Made by a program: the position numbers and the translations under genes. From CAVSVP01 sp963731125 (lineage in GTDB: Bacteria > Pseudomonadota > Gammaproteobacteria > Competibacterales > Competibacteraceae): DNA of 64,000 nt. Location: contig CAVSVP010000013.1 of assembly GCA_963731125.1 (NCBI GenBank), positions 400,390 to 464,389 on the forward strand. Reading direction: 5' to 3'. Below are positions 36,658 to 45,316 of the stretch, one piece after another (the stretch's first letter is position 1; the number at the start of each line of letters is the position of its first letter). Below the pieces are notes generated by a model. The model made no database searches, had not been told where the DNA came from, and saw only the letters and a list, made by a program, of their open reading frames with translations.

Positions 36658-38824
36658 TCAAAACCGAGCCTCCCGCCATCTTTCCCAGTCAATTCTCTCG
36701 GTTAGTTGCGAATGCGCAACCACAGCCTCTGACAAACCCCGGTAACAGCCCAATAGCCGGTAGAAATTTTCATAGCTTTCATTGCTAAGCTTGCTCTGCT
36801 CGGCTAAACGAAGCGTGTCGTCAATGCGCGTTTCCATCTTGGCGAGAAGCGCCTCCAGGTTTTCCCGCAGAACACGGCCGGACGCAACCGTCGGGTTTGT
36901 GGCCCAGTCCTGGAATAGTCCTTCGATCCCCAAACGCCACGCCCTGACGTCATCCTTCAGCTCCCGTACCAACAGCTCGGCCTGGGGATAGGCGTTGGCA
37001 TCGGTCAAGTCTTTGACCCAAAGGGCAAGATTGCGCAGGTTCATCACCAATCTCTGCACCTGTTCCGGGCTGCTACCGGGAAACACCCGATGATCGATCA
37101 TGGCACCCCACACACCGAGCTTCCCCGGCAGCTCCAACAGGTCGTTGCAATACCAAGTCATTTTCCAGCGCTCGGCATTCCCTCTGTGCTGATCCCAGTC
37201 CAGGGGGAGCTGCGACATTAGAAACTCTGCATGGCGAAAAAAGCGCCGACGCAGGCGCAGAAACGCTTTCTCAGGCTGCGGCGAAAAGGGTATATACGCG
37301 GTAACGGCCAGCAAGCGATAGCACCAGAAGAGCCATCGCCGTGGTATTGGTGACACTGGAAAAGCTATAGGTCTGCTGGTTTTCGATGCTGGTGATAACC
37401 CCCAAAAAAATCAGGCCGAATATCCTCGCCATAGCCTGTTGCGGGCGAGAGAAAAGATAGGCAATGGCAAAGGTAGCAACAAAAATCATTAGCGAAAGCT
37501 GTGCGTAACCCGAAAGATGTGGCATAACGAAGATATATAATACACTTGCGAAGGCACAGCTAAGGAACACCGGCAAAAACAACGACGCTACCCGCGCTTG
37601 GGGGAAGTTGGCCAATGCCAGCCCGATCGAGGTTGAAAAAATAACGAAGCTTTCGTATCCCGGGGGATTGATATAGACCCAGACGAAAAATGCCAGCCAA
37701 AGCGTCGAGAGAACTCTGATAACGGCAGCGATCCGTTCCGGGTCGATGACCGACCCTCTGCTAGGATCTTTTCCGCGGTGAAGCACCGATGGCTGTGGGC
37801 TGAAGCCCTTGATCTCCTGAACGCAGTCAAACAACGACCGGCTGAGCGCCTCGAGGCGATCGAGATAGGACTTGGTCACCACCAAAGCCGCCCTGTCAAA
37901 ATGGGACAAGACCGCCAATTCGGTCTTATCGATGGCCAGGACAATGGGTTGGGGAGACCGTTCCGGCGTCTCTCCGGCCAGCATATGCTCGATCTGGACA
38001 AAGCGCATGTCCAGTTCCGTACACACCGCCTCCAAATTAGGCAGCAGCTTATTCAGGTCCAGCGATTGGAGTTCGGGCAAACTCTCTCGCCAGTGCGCGA
38101 GAGTTTCCATCAGTGCCGTCGACTGGCATAGGAAACGCCGCCACTGATGGCGTACCTCCCAAACGTCGTAGCTATCTACTACCGCTGCCTCCAATACCTG
38201 CTCCAGTTGCCCTAAGAGCTGTACCTCCTGCATCCTTTCCGCTCGGGAATCCTTCTCAAAACTCTTGTTGGTCATAAGAGCCTGACAACTTCGGTAAACG
38301 CTGTGCTGGGTTGCAAATAGCTGGCGGCTGGTCGCATTGAGCTCATCCCGGGTGCTGCGCGGCCATAGGAAAACCGCAATCAAGGAATAGACCAGGATGC
38401 CCAAGCCGTTTTCCTGGATGCGTTCCACTGCCGTTCGGAAGGTCTGCAGGGAATCGACGTCACCTTCGAAGCAGATAATTACACACACAAAGGCACTGAC
38501 CTGATAAAAATACGGATTCCTACCGCCTGTCATTAGATATGTGCAGAAACCGATATACACAGACAGTGTTGCCATAAACCACCAGCGCTCCTGGGGAAAC
38601 AGGGCAATGATTGTCAAGGCCGCTACGCCCCCCACCAGCGTGCCCAACATTCGCAGGACTCCCTTACGCAGCGACTGCCCCACCGTCGGTAAACTAATCA
38701 CCGCCACGGCGAAGGCGGCCCAGTAGATCCTATCCCAGTCCATGTGCAAGGCAATGCCATAGACTATCGCCATCGCAAGCCCAACTTTGATCGCTTCCTT
38801 GGCGCGCGTGGATAACACTATCAA
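36658..38824 (-). pseudogene. FUSC/AaeB-type efflux pump with one frameshift
   Basis: Two overlapping frames encode one protein of about 720 residues. The first (38824-37271) carries the N-terminal FUSC membrane domain (VGLAMAIVYGIALHMDWDRIYWA) and the second membrane block up to TNTTAMALLVLSLA. The second (from about 37330) continues with VTAYIPFSPQPEKAFLRLRR and the soluble C-terminal part. One extra base near 37310-37330 explains the break. The start is TTG 38824 or GTG 38818. The homologue exports aromatic acids in Escherichia coli. If the shift is real, the adaptor and DUF1656 next to it lack a working pump. Confidence 0.8.
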
Positions 38825-38904
38825 ATTCTCAACCTAACGCCGCATAAACGGCGGCCCGATACAAGCCAATAGCGGTTAATCAGTAGTTTATTCCCCATGG
38901 GAGA

Positions 38905-39369
38905 TCACCCGGTGTTCCGCTTCCGCCTGGACACTTCAACCCGTTGCAGGATCGAAAAAAACAAGGCCGTCGTCCAACCCACCAGCATGATACCGCTCAA
39001 TGCCTCAATCCCACTGAGCAGACGCCATCCGGGCTGCAGCGTGATATCGCCAAAACCCACGGTCGTGAAAGTGATTACAGAAAAATAGACCGCCTCTTCC
39101 AGGCCCTTTACCTGAACATCGGGCACTAGCCACAGATAAAGCAGCGCCCAGAGGAACATCTCTAATACGTGCAACAGCAATAATATGAGGGCAGTGGAAA
39201 TTATCACTGGAAACACGAGATATTCTTTCCAATACCCTTCATGAGTCTCGTAGCGATGCCTTAAAAAACGAATCCAATAGGTTGACCCAACGCCGTGGAT
39301 CACCACCGTGACGCCAACCAACGCGACAGCCACCAGCACAACAGTAATCCAAGTCAGTTCCAGTATCAT
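38905..39369 (-). CDS. Two-helix potassium channel family protein
   Basis: The 154-residue protein has an N-terminal membrane helix, a second helix with LLLLHVLEMFLWALLYL, a pore loop with intact selectivity filter TTVGFGD, and an inner helix SGIEALSGIMLVGWTTALFF. This is the Ion_trans_2 pattern; no regulatory domain is attached. It lies 23 bp after the second SulP gene, the same arrangement as the degraded pair at 6.9-9.1 kb. Confidence 0.87.
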   Translation of the reverse strand: MILELTWITVVLVAVALVGVTVVIHGVGSTYWIRFLRHRYETHEGYWKEYLVFPVIISTALILLLLHVLEMFLWALLYLWLVPDVQVKGLEEAVYFSVITFTTVGFGDITLQPGWRLLSGIEALSGIMLVGWTTALFFSILQRVEVSRRKRNTG

Positions 39370-39392
39370 CAGGTTGTCACATCTCTAGTACG

Positions 39393-40581
39393 TTAGCCAG
39401 GGCTAGCGGAAGTCGTGTGTTCACGATAAGCCTTCACCACCTCATCGAGCGTGCTATAAAGGGCATTCTCTCCAACCAGTTTGCCGATCTGATAACGGCT
39501 CTTGGCTTGGAGGTCCGCCATGACCTGTGCAAAGACGAGACGTACGTCCCGTTCCTTTAATATTCCGGAGAGGGAGCGCAGCGTCTCGGTGGCGGTGAAG
39601 TCTACATCGTCGACCGCCGACATATCGATGCACAACCAGGACAACGAAGGCTTAGCATCCTTGGCCAGCTCAGTCACTTGTTCTAAGAGCTCTTGAGCGT
39701 TGGCGTAGTACATACTGTGGGTAAAGCGGTAAATCATTAGCCCGGGCTCGGCCTCAGCCTGACTCGTCACCGGCAACGATTGCCAGATGCCACCGGCAGA
39801 TCTCACTATCAGCGCATTCTTTGGCCGATAGCCACGACGGGTATGATCCAGCATGGAAAGCACCATCGCCAACAAAATGCCCTGTTCGACGCCGACAAAA
39901 ACAACTGTCGCCATGGTGATCAACGCCACCCAGAATTCCGAGCGGCGCTGCCTATAAATATTGCGCATCCCCTGAATGTCAATCAAAGCTATGCCGATCA
40001 GAAACACGACAGCTGACAGCACTGCTTCCGGCATATAGGACAGCAGATCGGTCAGAAACAACAGAACAAGGAGTACGATGATAACGGTCGTGATCTGTGA
40101 GAGCTGGCTGCGTCCGCCGGCGCTATCGACCATCTGGGTTTTGGTGGGACTGCCGTTGACGACGAAAGTGCCTGATAAACCGGCTCCAACATTGGCTAAC
40201 CCCAGACCTATTAGATCGGTGTCCTCACTAAAGCGATCGTTGTAGCGGGCTGCGTAGGCACGCGAAGTCGCCGCGCTCTGGGCCAAAATAACCACAAACA
40301 TGGCAAACGCCGTCGGCAGCAATTGCTGGATTAGATCCCAACTCCAGGCAACGTCTGGCAGTGCGATCTTTGGCAAACCGCTTGGTACGGCACCCAGTAC
40401 GCGTACACCGAATGCCTCTAAATCGATGGCCCAACTCGCCGCCGTGGCCCCGATCACAGCGATAAGCGGTCCTGGGATTACCTTGGAGATCCATTTAGCG
40501 CCGACGATGACGGCAAGCACGATCACCGAGGTCGTCACCGCGTAAAAATTGATCTCATGAATCTGCTGCAGATCGCTTAGG
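39393..40581 (-). pseudogene. SulP transporter, 3' part (split by ISAzo13-type element)
   Basis: This part continues the SulP protein begun at 42428: reading SDLQQIHEINFYAV after the insertion site, then the later membrane helices (RVLGAVPSGLPKI, GLANVGAGLSGTFVVNGSPTKT) and a C-terminal STAS domain (LSWLCIDMSAVDDVDFTAT). With the element and one CTTAGG copy removed, the two halves join in one frame of about 569 residues. Any start codon reading into this part would come from IS sequence, so the product is probably inactive. Confidence 0.85.
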
Positions 40582-41901
40582 CATCTCGCCAAAATAACTT
40601 GTTGCTTTGTATGTTTGATCAGTTATTATGAGAGGTTATGCCGAACCCACTAACCCAAGCCATCAAAGCCAAGCCATCAAAGCCAAGTTTGCAGCGCTTG
40701 CCCCGCTTTTGGATGAACGGACACGTCGGCGATGGGCGGCAGTGGAAGCCCGCGCGATGGGACGCGGAGGGATCACGCATGTTGCTAAGGCGACGGGACT
40801 GTCACAGACAACCATTCGTGCGGGCTTAAAGGAACTTGACTCATTGAACACGTCTGCGACTCCTCAAGGGGCCAGCGAGCGATTGCGCCGTGGGGGTGGG
40901 GGCCGAAAGTCCTTGGTTGATCACGACCCCCCTCTTCTCAACGCCCTCGAGGCCCTGGTTGATCCCGTGACCCGTGGTGACCCAATGGGGCCCCTGCGCT
41001 GGACGTGCAAAAGCGCTGCCCGGTTAGCGACGGAACTGCAAAACCAAGGTCATCGGGTCAGCGAGCGAAGCATCAACCGGCTCCTGCACCACCTGGGCTA
41101 CAGCTTGCAGTCCAACCGCAAGACGGTTGAAGGCAACCAGCACCCGGATCGCGACGCCCAATTTCAGCAGATCAACCGATGGGTGAAAGCGTTCCAGACG
41201 CAGCGGCAACCGGTTGTGTCAGTGGATACCAAGAAAAAGGAGCTGATCGGTCAGTTCCATAATGGTGGCCGTGAGTGGAGCCCAAAGGGTGAGCCCGAGC
41301 TGGTGCGGGTCCACGACTTTCCCGACAAAGCGCTGGGCAAGGTCATTCCTTATGGGGTCTATGATATGGCGACCAACAGCGGTTGGATCAGTGTTGGCAT
41401 CGATCACGACACGGCCGAGTTTGCGGTGGAAACGATCCGGCGTTGGTGGCACCATATGGGCAGCCCCACCTATCCGCGGGCCAAGCGCTTGCTGATCACC
41501 GCCGATGGAGGCGGTTCCAACGGGAGCCGCAACCGTCTGTGGAAGATCGAGTTGCAGAAGTTGGCCGATGCTATTGGGCTGCGGATTTCTGTCTGTCACT
41601 TTCCACCGGGAACCAGCAAGTGGAATAAGATTGAGCACCGGATGTTTTGCCACATCACCGAGAACTGGCGGGGCCGCCCCTTGGTGAGCCGCGAAGTGGT
41701 GGTCAATCTGATCGGCCATACGACGACCAAAACCGGTCTGGAGATCCGCTCGGAGCTAAACGAAAACAGCTATCCAACCGGCCGGGAGGTGACGGATGCG
41801 CAGCTGGAGAATCTCTCGATCAAGCGGGATAAGTTCCACGGCGAGTGGAATTATACCCTCGTTCCGAGAGCCTAAACCAACAGTTTATTTTGGCGAGCCG
41901 C
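40582..41901 (+). mobile_element. ISAzo13-type insertion sequence, about 1320 bp
   Basis: Inverted ends CTCGCCAAAATAA at the left (40585-40597) and right (41885-41897) edge the element. CTTAGG occurs on both sides (40576-40581 and 41902-41907) as the likely target duplication. It interrupts the SulP gene. The exact outer two or three bases are uncertain. Confidence 0.8.
40628..41875 (+). CDS. ISAzo13-type transposase with duplicated 14 bp near start
   Basis: A 415-residue transposase with an N-terminal helix-turn-helix (GITHVAKATGLSQTTIRAGL) and DDE blocks SVDTKKKE, LITADGGGSN and WNKIEHRMF. The sequence AAGCCATCAAAGCC is tandemly doubled at 40657-40684. With one copy, ATG 40638 would open the frame as MPNPLTQAIKAKFAAL; with two copies that start is frameshifted, while ATG 40628 in another frame enters the transposase frame. 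The present protein therefore has an altered N-terminus, and its translation depends on the upstream ATG. Confidence 0.85.
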   Translation: MRGYAEPTNPSHQSQAIKAKFAALAPLLDERTRRRWAAVEARAMGRGGITHVAKATGLSQTTIRAGLKELDSLNTSATPQGASERLRRGGGGRKSLVDHDPPLLNALEALVDPVTRGDPMGPLRWTCKSAARLATELQNQGHRVSERSINRLLHHLGYSLQSNRKTVEGNQHPDRDAQFQQINRWVKAFQTQRQPVVSVDTKKKELIGQFHNGGREWSPKGEPELVRVHDFPDKALGKVIPYGVYDMATNSGWISVGIDHDTAEFAVETIRRWWHHMGSPTYPRAKRLLITADGGGSNGSRNRLWKIELQKLADAIGLRISVCHFPPGTSKWNKIEHRMFCHITENWRGRPLVSREVVVNLIGHTTTKTGLEIRSELNENSYPTGREVTDAQLENLSIKRDKFHGEWNYTLVPRA

Positions 41902-42428
41902 CTTAGGATCTTTCCGATAGTGCCGTGCCCTCCCCCTTCCAGACCCAGCATGCCGGCAATTTGACCAAGCGCCACTTGAATACCGACACCAGTCAGAAAA
42001 CCCACTAGGACGGTACGCGACAGAAAATCCGCAAGAAACCCAAGACCGATAATGCGGGCAAGAAACAAAAACCCGGCCGCCATCAAGGCGAGAACGGCGG
42101 CAAGGGCTACATACTGGTCGGATCCAACAGAGGCAATCCCCACCAGACCGGCGGCAAGAATGGCTGCAGTAGCGGAATCCGCACCCACCACCAAATGCCG
42201 GGAAGAACCAAAAACAGCGAATAGAAACAATGGAATAAGGATGGTATAAAGCCCGGTGATTACCGGCATACCAGCGATCTTTGTATAACCCATCACTTCG
42301 GGTATGGCTAGGGCGGCCAGAGTGATGCCGGCAAGAATTTCGGTCGACAGCTGCGACCATTTGACTGGCAAAACGCCTTGCAGTATCGGAAACCGGGTAT
42401 GCTTCGTTTCAATTTTCGCTGTGGTCAC
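41902..42428 (-). pseudogene. SulP transporter, 5' part
   Basis: Start GTG 42428 with AAGGGA upstream. It encodes the first membrane helices with the SulP signature (LAGITLAALAIPEVMGYTKI, LVVGADSATAAILAAGLVG), then stops being SulP-like after GTIGKIL, where the ISAzo13-type element is inserted. The gene was the first of a six-gene operon: SulP, K+ channel, FUSC, DUF1656, HlyD, antiporter. Confidence 0.85.
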
Positions 42429-42608
42429 GGTATTCCCTTGGGGTTATCGTTGTTGTCGAGCATGACACAGACGCTCAGTAATACAAAGTTTGCCTCCTGG
42501 TCCAAATTGACTACACGATTCCATTTTACCTCATGGTCAAAGCACCTGCTCAGCGATGACGTGATCATGGATGCCAAAGGTTTCTTCCGCCAAATGAGCC
42601 AGCCACAT

Positions 42609-42680
42609 TACCATGATTCATACATACGGTTCATTGGTACCCATGCACAATATGATCAAACTGATGTGCAAACAATTTAA
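42609..42680 (+). pseudogene. higB: higB toxin, 3' remnant
   Basis: The last 21 codons before the IS5 element read DSYIRFIGTHAQYDQTDVQTI in two overlapping halves, matching the usual end of HigB-type mRNA interferases (IRFIGTHAEYD). Upstream sequence no longer resembles the toxin, so the N-terminal three quarters are gone. The TAA stop is also the target duplication of the IS5 element. The matching antitoxin follows the element. Confidence 0.65.
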
Positions 42681-43603
42681 GAGGCTGTTGGAAAACCGGA
42701 TTGACGGTACGATGGAATTGAAACAGCGCGCACCCATCGGGAGTCTGAATCTTGTGGAACGAACACAAGAGACTCAGACACGATGGGTACACACTGTTAT
42801 CATGCCTGTGATGTCACCGACGCGCAATGGCAAATCATTGAACCGTTGTTACCGGTACCCAAGAAGCGTCCCGGTGGTCCTGGGCGGCCGCCGTTGGACC
42901 GGCGGCAAGTGGTCAATGGGATTTTCTACGTCAACCGCAGCGGTTGTCAGTGGCGACTGATGCCGCGTTATTAGGGGAATTGGAGTACGGTGTATGACCA
43001 TTTCAATGACTGGAGTAAAGCCGGGGTTTGGGAGCGGGTGATGACGGTCTTGCGCCACCAGGAACGCCGCTGTCAAGGGCGGGCCGCGGAACCCTCGGCA
43101 GGCAGTGTCGACAGCCAAAGCATCAAGGTCGCCTCGCAACCGGGCCCGAAAGGCATCGATGGCGGCAAAAGCGTCAAGGGACGCAAACGGCATCTGCTGG
43201 TAGATACCATGGGGTTGATTCTTGTCGTGCTGGTCACTGCCGCGAATGTTAATGATCGGGTGGGACTTCGCCAGCTCCTGAAACACTATCTCGCCGATGG
43301 CTTCAAGCGGCTGCGTCATGTGTGGGTTGACGGCGGGTATCATGGTGAGCCGCTCGCCAGCTGGGTGGCCGGGCTAAAAGTCACCTATAAAATTGCCTTG
43401 GAAGTCGTCGAGAACACCCTGCCGGGATTTCATTTAGTAAAACGCCGGTGGGTGGTGGAACGCACTTTTTCTTGGCTGTTAAATTACCGCCGTCATACGA
43501 GAGATTATGAAGTCCATACCCGAAACAGTGAGGCCATGATCCAGATTTCCATGATCCATCTCTTGGTCAGACGACTCGCTTGAGGGGGTTTTCCAACAGC
43601 CTC
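42681..43603 (+). mobile_element. IS5-family insertion sequence, 923 bp
   Basis: Perfect 17-bp ends GAGGCTGTTGGAAAACC (42681-42697) and its inverse (43587-43603), flanked by TAA on both sides (42678-42680, 43604-43606). A TNA-type target and the size fit the IS1031 group. It is inserted between the higB remnant and higA. Confidence 0.93.
42783..43583 (+). pseudogene. IS5-family transposase with internal amber codon
   Basis: The frame begins MGTHCYHACDVTDAQWQIIE and shows DDE blocks SVDSQSIKV, HVWVDGGYHG and VVERTFSWLLNYRR. A TAG at 42972-42974 interrupts the same frame between LMPRY and GNWSTVYD. No frameshift is needed, so a single base change (for example from TAC or TAT) is enough. The element may be inactive unless the stop is read through. 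Confidence 0.85.
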
Positions 43604-43623
43604 TAATGCTGGAGGTAAACACG

Positions 43624-44025
43624 ATGGACATCAAACCGATTAAAACTGATACCGATTACCGCGCGGCATTGAGCGAAATTGAAAAATTGATGACGGCAGA
43701 GCCGGATACGCCAGAAGGTGAGAAGCTGGATGTATTGGTGACTTTGGTTGAGGCTTATGAACGAGAGCACTATCCGCTCGATCTGCCTGATCCAATTGAA
43801 GCCATTAAGTTCGCAATGGAACAAAAAGGGTTAACCGTTAAAGACTTGGAACCGATGATTGGCAAAAGCAATCGGGTCTATGAGGTTCTGAATCACAAAC
43901 GACCATTAACAATTAAAATGATTTGGCGCCTGCACGAACAGCTAGGTATCCCTGCTGAGTCATTGATTAAGCAGATTTCCCGGCCGGGTGTAACCCGCTC
44001 TCCGGGCCATCTCAAGCAACCGTAG
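43624..44025 (+). CDS. higA: HigA-type antitoxin, orphaned by IS insertion
   Basis: 133 residues. The N-terminal part (MDIKPIKTDTDYRAALSEIE) and the helix-turn-helix (LTVKDLEPMIGKSNRVYEVLNHKR) match HigA antitoxins of the COG5499 type. GGAGG lies 7-8 bases before ATG 43624. Only a fragment of its toxin remains upstream, and its native promoter is cut off by the IS5 element. Transcription, if any, would need to come from the element. Confidence 0.85.
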   Translation: MDIKPIKTDTDYRAALSEIEKLMTAEPDTPEGEKLDVLVTLVEAYEREHYPLDLPDPIEAIKFAMEQKGLTVKDLEPMIGKSNRVYEVLNHKRPLTIKMIWRLHEQLGIPAESLIKQISRPGVTRSPGHLKQP

Positions 44026-44155
44026 AGCGATAGAATGCAGAACCATACCGGGAAAACGTGGCATGTCCCCCTTTAATCCTATGGTACATGGATTCTTGCC
44101 CGCCTCACCATGTCCGAAGCTGTAGCCGACATGAAAAATAGCAAATTAGGAAAGC

Positions 44156-44188
44156 CTGACCCCGTCTTGACCCCGTCTTGACCCCGTC
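44156..44188. repeat. Three 11-bp tandem repeats
   Basis: TTGACCCCGTC is repeated three times (first copy begins CTG). It lies between higA and the mechanosensitive channel gene. The surrounding 178 bp show no gene. Confidence 0.75.
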
Positions 44189-44203
44189 TCTTAAGTCATG
44201 TCA

Positions 44204-45316
44204 TTAGGCAAGACCTGATTCATGCGGCTGAATGACTAAGGGGGGCGCCCCTCGTTCTTCTGATTGCTCCTCATCCTCCGCGGGTCGTGTACGTAGCTGC
44301 GGCAGCGATGCCGGATAGTGCTGCTGTATGAATTCAATCAGCTTCTCCCGAACATAACAGCGCAAATCCCAGGCCGTAGGCGCATCACGCGCTGTCGCCA
44401 GCGCCCTGAGTTCCATCGTATACCCCTTGAGATCGGTCACCTGCAACACCCAGGCACGTCCGTCCCAGAGCTCGGTCTCTTCAAGAATCCGTTGCAACGC
44501 CTTACGACCTTCCTCCACCGGAAAGCTGTAATCGACACTCAAAAAAACCGACCCCAACAACTCGGTGCCCTTTCGGGACCAGTGTTGAAAAGGATGTTCA
44601 TTAAAATAATTCAGCGGCACGACCAGTCTGCGATGATCCCAGATCTGCACCACCACGTAGGTGGCATTGATCTCTTCAATGGTACCCCATTCCCCCTCGA
44701 CGATGACTACATCGTCCAGCCGAATGGGCTGCGTCAGCGCAATCTGAATACCGGCAATCAGATTTTCGAAAAGAGGCCGAGCAGCAATGCCGATCACAAT
44801 TCCCGCAGCGCCCGCTGAGGCCAAAAGACCAGCGCCGAACTGACGAATACCGGGAAAAGTCATCAGCATCGCGCCGATCCCGATCAACACGACGGTGAGA
44901 TGCAGTGCTTGGCGCAGTACCCGTAACTGAGTACGGGCGCGGCGCACCACCAGATCTTCTTTGACTTCCGAGCGTTTATACCGAGACTCGGATACTTGAT
45001 CCAGCAGCGAAATCAGGCGCAGGAAAAACCAGGTTACGGCGGCAATCTGCAACAGGGTCAGCATGTGACCGCTGAGGGTAATCAATTTCTCGGGTAACTC
45101 GAGAAGCGGTAATGTCACCTGGGCTGCTGCAACGGGGAGAATTAGTCCCAATGGTGTACGCGCCTTACCAATAAGCCTACGGATAAACTTTCCTTGGCCT
45201 TTCTCCGCGGCATAATCCGCCAGCCAGAATAGGATTTCGTAAAGGACCACGACGGTAATCACTGCTGCCATGAGCACCAGCCATGCCTCCGCAATGACGT
45301 CATCCAAGCTGTAAAA
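44204..45316 (-). pseudogene. MscK-like mechanosensitive channel, C-terminal part
   Basis: This piece encodes the MscS core: pore helix region GAGLLASAGAAGIVIGIAAR, then the beta domain (VVIVEGEWGTIEEINATYVVV) and the cytoplasmic end. A TTG at 45307 could open it, but it joins the N-terminal part at 47076 exactly: LLISFY then SLDDVIAEAW after removal of the IS1634 element. The isolated C-terminal piece still holds a complete MscS-like unit of about 370 residues and might function if translated. Confidence 0.82.

Noticed and set aside
40582..40592. ATG at 40592 as the start of a complete SulP protein
   Set aside because: The first codons are the end of the ISAzo13-type element; the true N-terminal half is on the other side of the element.
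43606..43623. Upstream start (ATG 43606) for HigA
   Set aside because: The ribosome binding site GGAGG lies downstream of it and is correctly spaced for ATG 43624.
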